NCBI GenBank assembly: GCA_023382975.1
Contig: JAHDXO010000022.1
Coordinates: 41,706 to 105,705, forward strand
Direction of reading: 5' to 3'
Length of the DNA: 64,000 bases
From: Pirellulaceae bacterium
GTDB lineage: Bacteria; Planctomycetota; Planctomycetia; Pirellulales; Pirellulaceae
Shown here: positions 53,662 through 62,702 of the stretch, in pieces
How the letters are laid out: each line of letters begins with the position of its first letter
Position numbering within the stretch: the first letter of the stretch is position 1
Made by a program: the position numbers and the translations under genes
Notes under the pieces: generated by a model
Seen by the model: only the letters and a program-made list of their open reading frames with translations
Told to the model about the DNA's origin: nothing
Database searches by the model: none

Positions 53662-54666
53662 ATGCATGCGAAAAGCAACTTCTCGTTCGATCGGTTGGTT
53701 TTGTTGACATTCGCCGTCTTGCTTTTGGGCGGGCCAAGCGTCGCCGAAGACGAAGCACGCCAAGCGGATTCCGATGCGACGGAGAAGATCGCTCGCTGGA
53801 TTCAACAGTTGGACGCCAACGAGTTTGCGGCAAGGAGTGAAGCCAGCCGGAATCTGCAGCAGATGGGACCGGTGGCTTGTCCCGCTCTGGCCGAGGCGGC
53901 GGTGGGCGAGAGTCGCGAGCGGCGGATGCGTGCCCTCGAGATCCTGGGACAGCACTTCCAGGACGGCGACGCGGCGACGAAGGAAGCAGCAAAGGAGGCC
54001 CTGGCCAAGATCGCCGCCAGTGACCATGAAGCATCAGCTCGCCGGGCCAAAGAGCTCCTTGAACCGAAGCCCGAGCAGCCGAATGTCATCCTGCCCAACA
54101 TCGCGCCCGCCCAGATGCAGATCCGCATCAATGCCATCGCCCAGGCCGGTGGTGGGGTACAACGCATCCAGGTCAACAACGGTGTCCGGCAGATGGAAAC
54201 CGAAGACGGTCAGCGCAAGGTGAAGATCACCGACGATCCGAACAAGGGGATCGAGGTCGAGATCACGCAGAAGAAGGACGGCAAAGAGAACACGGAGAAA
54301 TTTCAAGCGAAGAACGCCGAGGAGTTGGCGAAGAAAGATCCCGAAGTTCACAAGCTGTACCAAAAGATGCAGAACATGGGCGGAGTCCAGATTCAAGCCT
54401 TTCCCGGCGGTGTTTTGCCTGGGATTTTGCCGGGGATCCCGATCCAGGGCCGAATTCCTGTGCAAGCTCCCGGGGAAGTCCGTCGTCGCTCGGCGGTACA
54501 GTTGATGCAAGCCTCGCGGAGAATGCTGGAAACCAGCATACAGCAGCTCGAACAGTCCAAAGGTGAAGGCGAGGAAGCAAAAAAGATCGAAGAATCCGTG
54601 CAGCGGCTGAAGGCGGTCCTCAAGCAATTGGAAGAGGAAGAGGGCAAGTTGGCCGAGAACGGCTGA
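53662..54666 (+). CDS. Secreted helical/coiled-coil protein of unknown function
   Basis: A 334-residue protein from ATG 53662 (MHAKSNFSF) with a signal peptide near residues 10-30. The next 90 or so residues are HEAT-like helices (DANEFAARSEASRNLQQMGP, VACPALAEAA). A middle section carries Asn/Gln-rich strands and KVKITDDPNKGIEVE, and the C-terminus is a coiled coil ending KAVLKQLEEEEGKLAENG. A Gly/Pro-rich stretch around residue 255 (PGGVLPGILPGIPIQ) may be flexible. No enzyme motif is found. It may be a periplasmic scaffold typical of planctomycetes. An upstream in-frame ATG at 53599 is less likely because it would bury the signal peptide. Confidence 0.75.
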   Translation: MHAKSNFSFDRLVLLTFAVLLLGGPSVAEDEARQADSDATEKIARWIQQLDANEFAARSEASRNLQQMGPVACPALAEAAVGESRERRMRALEILGQHFQDGDAATKEAAKEALAKIAASDHEASARRAKELLEPKPEQPNVILPNIAPAQMQIRINAIAQAGGGVQRIQVNNGVRQMETEDGQRKVKITDDPNKGIEVEITQKKDGKENTEKFQAKNAEELAKKDPEVHKLYQKMQNMGGVQIQAFPGGVLPGILPGIPIQGRIPVQAPGEVRRRSAVQLMQASRRMLETSIQQLEQSKGEGEEAKKIEESVQRLKAVLKQLEEEEGKLAENG

Positions 54667-54696
54667 ACGCCCATCCTGCCGAGCGTCGGTTGCCTG

Positions 54697-56043
54697 TCAT
54701 CGCAGGCTGTTGCGCAGTTGTCCGAGAAAGGCCTCGAACAGTCGATCGGCGGCGTTCTCGGCCAGGGCCAACGGGTCGTACTGGAGGCTGATCGACAGGC
54801 GGCCCGCATAGGTACATGCGGAGAACGAAGCACACGTGAGCGGCCGGATGGGGGCAAGGAAGTCCGCCGTGTCCAGCGTCAGGTTCCCGGCCACCAGTTT
54901 TCCCCCGTGCCGGGGAAGCCGGGAGTCGCCGAGCGTTTCCCCGACGTTCGTCATGGCGGCGGTCGCTCCGCACTTGCCGTTGCGTACCGAACGGGCGAGT
55001 CCCCCGGGCAATCGCCTTCGAATCTCCAGCGAACGCAGAAAAGTGCGGGCCAGGCCCCCGGTCTTGACCTGCTGCAACTCGCGGTGAATGCTCTGCAACA
55101 GGGCTTCGGCATCGCGGCAGACACTGGCGCGCCGCGTGACGAACACCATGCTGGCCTGATTGGCCGCGGAAAGCTGCTCTTGCGCCTGTGTTCTCAAATC
55201 GACGGGCACTGCGAGCCTCAACCAAGCGTCCGGCTGCTGCGGGCGCAGCTCGCGATGGAAATCGCTCAGTACCAGCAATAGATCGCGGCACAGCAAATCG
55301 TTGACGGTGGCTCCTTGACGCTTTGCGGCCGCGCATAATTCCGCGGTCGTCGGTGCATCGAATTGGAAGTTCTGCGCCGCGGGAAAACCCGCCGGCGCCG
55401 GATCCTGGTCGCGGGCTGGCTGGTAATCCAGCAGCGGTACGGGCGTCTGCCGCAAGAAGCGATAGGCGCGTACCAAACCGGCCCAGCGAGCCGACCACGG
55501 GTTGGCGGTCTGTTTGGCCTGCGCCTTGAACTGGCCGCGGCGTTCCAGCAGGCCCGGGTCGTAGATCCGCGGCTCGCCGATTTCCTGTTCGTTTCCCGTC
55601 GCACGGGCGTACTCCGCCAGCCAATCGTCGATCATCATGAACGCGCCGCGGGCGTCGCAGCAGGCGTGATGGAACTGGAAGACGAATTGTGAGCTGTTGG
55701 GCCCGACGTCGGCTAGCAATCGGATTCCGACTTCCGCCGCGAGGTCCAGGTACGTGGTCGACGGAAACGTGCGGTCGTCGATCGGAGATGGAGCGACCGT
55801 CCAACGCACGACCGGTTGCGGCTGCTGCACACGGTGCCAGACCCAGGTTGTGCCTCTTTGACGCTGTGTGACACTCGACAGCAGCGGATGCCGGGCGACG
55901 CAGTGACGCAAGGCAGTCTCCGCGGCTTGCCGGTCAGCGCAGCCGGACAGTCCGAGACGTACGAAGATGCTCCACGGATACGCGGGGCGGTCTTCGAGCA
56001 GGAAGTACTCTTCCAGCGCCGTAAGTGGCCATCCGTCGCTCAT
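54697..56043 (-). CDS. Condensation-domain/CoA-dependent acyltransferase superfamily protein
   Basis: A 448-residue soluble protein. The signature HHxxxD is in FQFHHACCDARG (His125, His126, Asp130), in the position found in condensation and alcohol-acyltransferase-type enzymes. A second landmark, LAVPVDLRT near residue 280, is the DFG-like area of this fold. Related proteins join acyl groups to alcohols or amines (PapA-like, WS/DGAT-like, NRPS C domains). No carrier-protein or adenylation module is nearby, so a stand-alone acyltransferase is likeliest. The ATG overlaps the upstream hydrolase stop (ATGA at 56043-56040), implying coupled translation and a shared pathway, perhaps lipid or ester metabolism. 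Confidence 0.8.
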   Translation of the reverse strand: MSDGWPLTALEEYFLLEDRPAYPWSIFVRLGLSGCADRQAAETALRHCVARHPLLSSVTQRQRGTTWVWHRVQQPQPVVRWTVAPSPIDDRTFPSTTYLDLAAEVGIRLLADVGPNSSQFVFQFHHACCDARGAFMMIDDWLAEYARATGNEQEIGEPRIYDPGLLERRGQFKAQAKQTANPWSARWAGLVRAYRFLRQTPVPLLDYQPARDQDPAPAGFPAAQNFQFDAPTTAELCAAAKRQGATVNDLLCRDLLLVLSDFHRELRPQQPDAWLRLAVPVDLRTQAQEQLSAANQASMVFVTRRASVCRDAEALLQSIHRELQQVKTGGLARTFLRSLEIRRRLPGGLARSVRNGKCGATAAMTNVGETLGDSRLPRHGGKLVAGNLTLDTADFLAPIRPLTCASFSACTYAGRLSISLQYDPLALAENAADRLFEAFLGQLRNSLR

Positions 56044-57113
56044 GAGGCGGTGATCGAGGCGTAGGTCGTCGGCTGCGTCTCTACGGCTCGCTCGGCGTAC
56101 TGGGCGGAAGTTCGTGAACCTGCCGGTGAGACAGCAAGGGCAGGACGTGCCAACCCAGGCGCGTGGTTCTTAAGGAAGCGGCAAATCCGCTGTCGATACC
56201 GAACCGGATTGCTGCGCAGGGAACGGTTGTGGCTGCTTTTCGGCACGATCCACAGACGAGCGCGATTGGGCAATCTTCGCCACAGCCGGTACGCCAATTC
56301 CACCGGAATCGTGCTGTCGCGCGCTCCGTGGATCATCAGCGAGGGCGGACGGAGACGTCGCACGTCGCTCACTAAATTGATGCACGGATGGTTGACCTTC
56401 CGAGCAACGAGATCGTGGACCAGCGTGCCGTAAATCACATGCACGAACCAGGGGAGCCGTGTCAGCACTGGCGCCAATCGTACGAATTGCGGCATGAACC
56501 GGCGAATGTTCGCGGTCGTCACCCAGCGGGACACAAACGCGCCGTCGGTGATCAGCGCCCAGATCCCATTGGTGCGACTGGCTGCACTCATGGCCGCCGA
56601 GCCACCCCGGCTGAGCCCGACCAGTGCGACGCCCGCCGGATCGGCATCGTCCCTCGAACGCAGGTACTCAATAGCAGCCATCACATCGAGCACTTCGTAG
56701 TGGGTGGCCCAGGTCCGAGGCTTGTAGCCCGGCATGGATTCGCTCTCACCGTGATTGCGGAAATCGAAGGCGAAAACATCGAATCCTTCATCCAACAACT
56801 CCGCCATGTAAGGGGCGGCGACATGACGGTCTCCGCCAAACTCGTGGCAGAACACGATGACCCCGAGTCGTTCGGGGGTGCGACGCGATAGGTAACTTCC
56901 CCGCAAGGTGAGTCCGTCCCGCGTGCGGAACTCGCATTCGCGACAGTTGCCAAGGCCCTTCAGAGAGAACTGGCCCGACGCCCCCGTGCCGAGCGTGCCG
57001 ATCTGTTCGCAAATCGTGGCAGCCGATGGCAAGTGAAACAACCACGTACCGACCAGCACCAAACAAGGCGTTAAGAACAGCAGAATCACTACAGAGACGG
57101 AAATCATAATCAT
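56040..57113 (-). CDS. Membrane-anchored alpha/beta hydrolase
   Basis: A 357-residue protein with an N-terminal TM segment (SVSVVILLFLTPCLVLVGTW) and a cytoplasmic or periplasmic hydrolase domain. VIVFCHEFGGD is the oxyanion loop, AFDFRNHGES follows, and the nucleophile is Ser168 in VGLSRGGSAA. A catalytic Asp and His are likely in MIHGARDSTIP and PKSSHNRS. Candidate substrates are acyl esters or lipids. ATG 57113 is used; ATG 57107 has GGTGAG six bases upstream and is an equal alternative. The stop overlaps the acyltransferase gene, so the two probably act together. Confidence 0.85.
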   Translation of the reverse strand: MIMISVSVVILLFLTPCLVLVGTWLFHLPSAATICEQIGTLGTGASGQFSLKGLGNCRECEFRTRDGLTLRGSYLSRRTPERLGVIVFCHEFGGDRHVAAPYMAELLDEGFDVFAFDFRNHGESESMPGYKPRTWATHYEVLDVMAAIEYLRSRDDADPAGVALVGLSRGGSAAMSAASRTNGIWALITDGAFVSRWVTTANIRRFMPQFVRLAPVLTRLPWFVHVIYGTLVHDLVARKVNHPCINLVSDVRRLRPPSLMIHGARDSTIPVELAYRLWRRLPNRARLWIVPKSSHNRSLRSNPVRYRQRICRFLKNHAPGLARPALAVSPAGSRTSAQYAERAVETQPTTYASITAS

Positions 57114-57496
57114 CTCACCCGCGCCACCGATGCGTAACCGAATCTCAACTATGTTGACGGACTAGGGATGGAAAGTCAACCCGCCCGCCCTAGTTCACCC
57201 AAACCCCCAACTATCGAGGCACCGAAAACGTGGCGCCCGCCCTTTAGCCCGGATCATTCACGGGGGCGAGTTGTAGCACAGGCAGCTTGCCTGTGTTCCC
57301 AAATACAAGCTGGCAGCCCGTACTACGGCCCCGCGGAGCACTTCGCGAATAAGCCGGTTAAGGATGTGATGACTCGATAACACCACCGTGAGACACCGTT
57401 TACACTTCGAGCCTTTGTCAGAGGTCACGCCGCCGCCAGTCGCGCATGGTTGCGTTGGCCTAATCGTCGTTCAAGAACCGCCATTTCTTGGGGACT
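57114..57496. other. Intergenic region with a hairpin repeat
   Basis: A 380-base gap with no convincing ORF. It includes the hairpin CACAGGCA-GCT-TGCCTGTG at about 57278-57296, preceded by GTAG, of a type common between planctomycete genes. Confidence 0.6.
57278..57296. repeat. Hairpin repeat
   Basis: CACAGGCA and TGCCTGTG form an eight-base stem around GCT. It resembles dispersed planctomycete palindromes; no other copy was found in this window. Confidence 0.6.
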
Positions 57497-59176
57497 TCAC
57501 CGGTCGCGGGCGAGACCTCGAAGCTGCAGGTGTTGGTACGGCGGCAGGGTTTGCAGACGCAGATCGTCGGTCGGGCCGCCGACGGTGAAGTGGTACAGGC
57601 TCTGCCAACTGCGGTCGCGGATGCCCAGCAGATCGTGCATCGCGTCGTCGAAGAAACAGCCGATGCCGGTGCCGCGGATGCCGGCGGCTTCGGCCTCCAG
57701 ATACAGCACCTGCCCGATCAAGCCGGTCTCCCAGAACAGCCGCGGGTAGAACCACGCTCCCCGATGCCGCAGCGTGGGTTCGAATTCGGCGATCATGCCC
57801 AGCGAGAAAACGCCGTCCGACGCGATCGATTGGTGGCAACTGATCGTCCTTGCCAACCGGCCGCATTCGGCCTCGACTAGGCACCACAAGGGCAGACCGT
57901 CCGGACATCCCGCCGGTCGCCGCCAGAGGAAATCGGGCTTCAGCGAATGGCGCAGCAACCGTTCATGCCGCGCGCTGCGGGCCAGCAGATACAGACCCGG
58001 CGGCAAATCGTCCACGCGATGCGCGAAGATCGCCAATGCAACGCAAGGCGGCCACGGCAAGACGACGAAAGGAAAGCCGCGGTGCGGCGAGACCCGCGAC
58101 ATCATGCGGTAGAACATCTCGCGCGGAATGCTCGTCCGACCGTCCATGTCGACCGCGCTGCGCCGCTGGCGGATGATTTGTTGAGCTGGCTGTTGCCGAT
58201 CGATGGATTCACCGGGCAGCGCGATCGACGGGGGCTCGTCGGCAGCCTCGTCCGCGCCGGCTTCATCCGCCAAGTAATGCGTTGCGCGGGCCACTTCGTC
58301 GATCACCGGCCATGCGTGATGATCTTGGCTCAACCGATTCGGCAAACCGGTGAATTCGCAGGTGGCCAGACGTTCCAACAACGACGTCGGAACCAAAACC
58401 GCTGGTGGCTTGGTCGAGGGCCGTGCTCCGCGAGGAAACACGGCCAGCAGGCAGTCCGGATGCTCGGCTTCGATACCGTGCTGGCGGTTCGTGCCCAGCA
58501 GGGCGGCCAGAGCGTCCTGGCCGACCGTGCTGATCAGTTGCGTCTCGCAGCCCAGCGTAGCAGCGGCAAAGGTGATCGAGCCGATGGCATGGCCCACGTC
58601 GTGGTGGCAGTAGCGGAATGCCCGTTCCCCGTACTTCCACGACTCGCGCCAGTGGATCGAGGTCAGCGCGACCAGCACCGCACCGGCGGGCAAACCGCTG
58701 GACAGCGAGGACCATTCCTGCCCAGTCAACGTGACGCGTTGTTCCAGCGAGTGAGCCAAGGGCGAGTAGTGGTAGACGGCCGGTTGCGAACCGAGGCCCT
58801 GGATGTCGCCGGCTAGCAAATAGCCTTCGGTCGGATGCAGCGCGCCGCTGGACGGATTGATGCGCAGCGACCAGCGACCAGCACCCGGCGCCTGCTTCCA
58901 GGCGGACAACGCCAGACTGTCGTAGAACAGTCGGCTGATCGCGTGACGGTCCATCGGGCAGCCGGAAACAGGTTGCCCCGCGAAGAGAGCGTCGTACCGG
59001 GGTTCTGGCGACAGCGGCGGGTGGTCCAGCGGTAACTGCGGGGCCCCTTCAAAGCGGCGGAACGGGTCCGGTTGGGTCGCCCAGTCCAGATAGCCCAACG
59101 ACCGTGCGTAGCGGTTCAGGTGGTGCTTGGTCTGTTCGTGGTAGCGCAGAACGCACTGCACCGCTGTTTCCATCAT
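57497..59176 (-). CDS. SagB/ThcOx-type dehydrogenase, full-length copy
   Basis: A 559-residue protein of two tandem nitroreductase-fold domains. The N-terminus (CVLRYHEQTKHHLNRYARSL, then DWATQPDPFRRFEGAP) is typical of SagB-type dehydrogenases. FMN-contact regions include LRINPSSGALHPTEGYLL and, in the second domain, LFWETGLIGQVLYLEAEAAG and GIGCFFDDAMHDLLGI. Members oxidise heterocycles in peptide toxins or act in other FMN-dependent dehydrogenations. No YcaO or precursor peptide is nearby, so a stand-alone oxidoreductase is likelier. ATG 59176 (MMETAV) is used. A truncated copy at 42905-43932 shares the C-terminal half. It is divergent from the PQQ gene. Confidence 0.85.
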   Translation of the reverse strand: MMETAVQCVLRYHEQTKHHLNRYARSLGYLDWATQPDPFRRFEGAPQLPLDHPPLSPEPRYDALFAGQPVSGCPMDRHAISRLFYDSLALSAWKQAPGAGRWSLRINPSSGALHPTEGYLLAGDIQGLGSQPAVYHYSPLAHSLEQRVTLTGQEWSSLSSGLPAGAVLVALTSIHWRESWKYGERAFRYCHHDVGHAIGSITFAAATLGCETQLISTVGQDALAALLGTNRQHGIEAEHPDCLLAVFPRGARPSTKPPAVLVPTSLLERLATCEFTGLPNRLSQDHHAWPVIDEVARATHYLADEAGADEAADEPPSIALPGESIDRQQPAQQIIRQRRSAVDMDGRTSIPREMFYRMMSRVSPHRGFPFVVLPWPPCVALAIFAHRVDDLPPGLYLLARSARHERLLRHSLKPDFLWRRPAGCPDGLPLWCLVEAECGRLARTISCHQSIASDGVFSLGMIAEFEPTLRHRGAWFYPRLFWETGLIGQVLYLEAEAAGIRGTGIGCFFDDAMHDLLGIRDRSWQSLYHFTVGGPTDDLRLQTLPPYQHLQLRGLARDR

Positions 59177-59372
59177 GATCCACTGTCTCGCGAAAAGGGC
59201 GTCTCGGAATCTGCCCAAATCCTAGTCGGACGTGGGTGGGACGTCGAGTGGCGACCGCCTGCACGGTGGATGCATCGACGAGTGCCGGCTGTTTATCGTG
59301 TTTTCCCGGCTCACGCTTCGCGTTATCATTTCGTTCTTCTGAACCGGCCATCTTCAACGGGGAGACCGAATC

Positions 59373-62300
59373 ATGACGAATTGGCAGCAGCGGATCGGAA
59401 CGATTGGATTGGCGGTGGTCGCGATCGGTCTGGGTGTTCCCAGCGGTGGGAGAGCCGAGCCGGGCGGTTCTCCGTCGCCCGTCGAGCGACAGGCGCGAAC
59501 GATTCTGGAAACCGCCGGACTGCACGGCGGGCTGATCGTCCACTTGTGCCGCGATACAGGTGATACGGAGCTGACCGCGGCGCTGCGACTCGACGACCGT
59601 TTCACGGTGCATGGGCTGATGGCCAAGGCCGGTGACGTGGCGGACGCCCGCCGGCGCCTGTCCGACGACGGCGTGTACGGGGCCGTGTCGATTCATCGGC
59701 TGATCGGTTCCGAGCTGCCCTATTCGGACAACTTAATCAATCTGGTCGTCGCCGCTGATCCTGACTTGGTTCCGATGCCGGAGATTCTCCGCGTGCTGGC
59801 CCCCGGCGGAGTTGCCTCGGTGCGGCATGGCGGCGACTGGGCCAAGACGGTCAAGCCGTGGCCGGAAGGCATCGACGAGTGGACGCACTACCTGTACGAC
59901 GCCACCGGCAACGCGGTGGCTGCGGACGAATTGGTTGGTCCGCCTCGCTGTCTGCAGTGGACCGCGCCGCCGCTGTGGCTGCGCAGCCACGAGACGCCGT
60001 CCGGATTTGAAAGCCTCGTGTCGGGCGATGGGCGAGTGTTCTACTTCCTGGACGAAGGCCTGATCGGGATCACCGACCAGCGGTTGCCCGAGCGTTGGTC
60101 GCTGGTCTGCCGCGATGCGTTCAACGGCCGTTTGCTCTGGAAGCGGCCGCTGGGAGATTGGGGCTGGCCCGAGTGGGCGCGGGACCGTTTTGCCGAGACG
60201 GATTGGACCGAGATCCGGGGCGCACGGACGGTGGTTCCGGAAGAAAACCAGCGCTGTCTGGTTGTCGACGGCGACCGCTTGTACGCCACGCTGGCCTATC
60301 GAGCTCCGTTATCGATTTTGAACGCGGCGTCGGGCGAATTGCTGGCAACTGTGACCGAGACGGCCCCCGTCAAAGAGATCCTGGTTGCCGACGGATTCGT
60401 CCTGGTCCATTCCCAGGACGCGGCCGAAGTCGCAACGGCCCAGCGGCGCGGCCAGCGCGATGCGGAGCCTTCGACGCTGCGCGGTATCGCTGCGGACACA
60501 GGCAAGATCGTGTGGCAACGGCCGATGGCGGCCATCGCCAGCATGATGCTGGCCGTCGAGGGCGGACGCGTGGTGTGCCAGGCCGGACCGAAGCTGGCTT
60601 GCCTGCGTTTGTCGGACGGAGAACCGCTGTGGCAAGTCGATGGTCCCAAAGCCCGCGGACGGACATTGATCGCTCACGACGGCGTGGTGGTGCTCTATGT
60701 GCAGAACGCGATCGAAGCGCGCGACGCGACGAGCGGCGAACTGCTGTGGCGCCAAGACGACGTGCCGCCGTCGGCGGGCAGCGAGAGTCCCGATCTGTTC
60801 ATCACCGCAGGCTCGGTCTACCGCGGGCTTGTACCAGTCAACGATGCGGGCCAGCCGGTCGGCAAGAGCGAACATGCCATGGCGGTCGCCTACGACCTGC
60901 GAACCGGCCAAGTCCAGCGGCAGATCGTCGTGGAGAAACTGCGAAGTCCGGAACACCATCACCGCTGCTACCGGAACAAGGCCACGACGCGCTATCTGAT
61001 CAGCGGGATGGAGGGCGCCGAGTTCATGGATCTGGTGGGCGAAGACCACTGCCAAAACAACTGGTTGCGCGGAGCCTGCAAGTTGGGCATCATGCCCAGC
61101 AACGGCCTGCTGTACGTGCCGCCCGACCAATGCTTCTGCCAGCCCGGCGCCAAGGTTCTTGGGTTTGCTGCGATCGCGACCGAGCAAGCGGATCGGCAGC
61201 AAGCGATTCCCGACGACCAGCGTTTGGAACGCGGTCCGGCGTTCGGACTGATCGATGCGTCCGGTGCCGCCGAGACGATGGACGACTGGCCCACCTTCCG
61301 CCGCGACTCGGCGCGGCACGCGACGACGCTCTCGGCGGTATCGCCCAACGTCCGGCCGGCGTGGCGGACGGAACTGGGTAACCGCCTGACCGCTCCGGTC
61401 GCTGCCGGAGATCGCGTCTACGTTGCCGCGCCCGATGCGCACACCGTGTATGCCTTGGATGCGGCGACCGGCGAGACGGCCTGGAAGTTTTTCGCGGGCG
61501 CGCGGGTCGATTCGCCGCCGACGATCGACCGGGGGCGGGTGCTGTTCGGGTCGGCCGACGGGTGTGTCTACTGCTTGCGCGCGGCCGACGGCCAATTGGC
61601 GTGGCGTTTCACGGCCGCGCCGAACCAGCGGCTGATCGGCCACTTCGACCAGATCGAGTCGGTTTGGCCGGTCCACGGTAGCGTCCTTTTGCACAACGGA
61701 CTGGCTTACTTCACCGCTGGTCGGTCGACCTATCTGGACGGCGGCGTGCGCGTCTTCGCACTCGATCCTGACACGGGCGAAGTGCGTCACCAGACGACGC
61801 TCAGCGGACCGTTCCCCGATGTACAGGAGGGCGAGCGCGATGTTGCCTTCTACGTACCCGGCGCCAACTCGGACGTGTTGGTCGCCGAAGGCGGCTTCAT
61901 CTACATGCGGCAGAAGAAATTGACGTCCGACTTGCGCGAAGTCGAGATCCCGGTGCTGTCCAGCAAGGGCGAAGCCGACGCGGGACTGCACGTCTTTTCC
62001 ACTTCGGGCCTACTGGACGATTCCTGGTACAACCGCACGTTCTGGATGTACTCGAAACGCTGGCCGGGGTTCCAACTGGCCAACCAGGCGCCGAAGACCG
62101 GCCAGTTGCTGGTCGTGGACGACCAGCAGACGTACGCGCTGCGAGTCTTCTACCGCCGCAACGTCCACAGCCCCATGTTCTTTCCCGGTAAGGAAGGCTA
62201 TCTGCTGTTCGCGGACAGAAACAGCACCGAGCCGCAGATCATGGGCGATCAAGGAGCAAGACCGCCGATCCAATGGCTGCCCCAGTCGCATATTCCGCGC

Positions 62301-62666
62301 GAGGGCAATCCAGGACTGGACAGTGTCGAACGGGGCTTCGGCGCCGACAAGGGCATCGGCTACACCCGCGCAGAGCCGCCCGTCTGGACTCGATGGCTGC
62401 CGATTCGCGTCCGCGGCATGGTCAAGGCGGGCGACGTGCTGTTCGTCGCCGGGCCGCCCGACGAACTCGATCCCGCCGATCCGTACGCGGCGTTCGAGGG
62501 CCGACGGGGGGCGAATCTAGCCGCGATCGATTCCCGCGACGGCACGTCGCTCGGCGAATACGACATGGACGTTCCGCCCATCTTCGACGGCCTGATCGCC
62601 GCCCGCGGCAGACTGCTGATTTCGCTGGAAGACGGCAGTGTCGCGTGCTGGGCAGGCCAACCGTAG
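59373..62666 (+). CDS. Secreted protein: degenerate methyltransferase fold fused to a PQQ-like propeller
   Basis: A 1097-residue protein with a signal peptide (about residues 1-28). Residues about 38-150 resemble a class I methyltransferase fold (GLIVHLCRDTGDTELTAALR, LPYSDNLINLVVAA, EILRVLAPGGVASVRHG), but the SAM-binding glycine motif is not convincing and an exported location would not favour SAM use. From about residue 165 a long PQQ-like propeller follows, with repeats such as DAATGETAWKFFAGARVDSP and DRGRVLFGSADGCVYCLRAA. The N-terminal domain may be a structural relic. GGGGAG lies upstream of ATG 59373. The same fused arrangement is familiar in planctomycetes. Role unknown. Confidence 0.82.
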   Translation: MTNWQQRIGTIGLAVVAIGLGVPSGGRAEPGGSPSPVERQARTILETAGLHGGLIVHLCRDTGDTELTAALRLDDRFTVHGLMAKAGDVADARRRLSDDGVYGAVSIHRLIGSELPYSDNLINLVVAADPDLVPMPEILRVLAPGGVASVRHGGDWAKTVKPWPEGIDEWTHYLYDATGNAVAADELVGPPRCLQWTAPPLWLRSHETPSGFESLVSGDGRVFYFLDEGLIGITDQRLPERWSLVCRDAFNGRLLWKRPLGDWGWPEWARDRFAETDWTEIRGARTVVPEENQRCLVVDGDRLYATLAYRAPLSILNAASGELLATVTETAPVKEILVADGFVLVHSQDAAEVATAQRRGQRDAEPSTLRGIAADTGKIVWQRPMAAIASMMLAVEGGRVVCQAGPKLACLRLSDGEPLWQVDGPKARGRTLIAHDGVVVLYVQNAIEARDATSGELLWRQDDVPPSAGSESPDLFITAGSVYRGLVPVNDAGQPVGKSEHAMAVAYDLRTGQVQRQIVVEKLRSPEHHHRCYRNKATTRYLISGMEGAEFMDLVGEDHCQNNWLRGACKLGIMPSNGLLYVPPDQCFCQPGAKVLGFAAIATEQADRQQAIPDDQRLERGPAFGLIDASGAAETMDDWPTFRRDSARHATTLSAVSPNVRPAWRTELGNRLTAPVAAGDRVYVAAPDAHTVYALDAATGETAWKFFAGARVDSPPTIDRGRVLFGSADGCVYCLRAADGQLAWRFTAAPNQRLIGHFDQIESVWPVHGSVLLHNGLAYFTAGRSTYLDGGVRVFALDPDTGEVRHQTTLSGPFPDVQEGERDVAFYVPGANSDVLVAEGGFIYMRQKKLTSDLREVEIPVLSSKGEADAGLHVFSTSGLLDDSWYNRTFWMYSKRWPGFQLANQAPKTGQLLVVDDQQTYALRVFYRRNVHSPMFFPGKEGYLLFADRNSTEPQIMGDQGARPPIQWLPQSHIPREGNPGLDSVERGFGADKGIGYTRAEPPVWTRWLPIRVRGMVKAGDVLFVAGPPDELDPADPYAAFEGRRGANLAAIDSRDGTSLGEYDMDVPPIFDGLIAARGRLLISLEDGSVACWAGQP

Positions 62667-62702
62667 CTGGAAGCTCATTGCGAGACGGTCCGGAGTCCTC
62701 GC

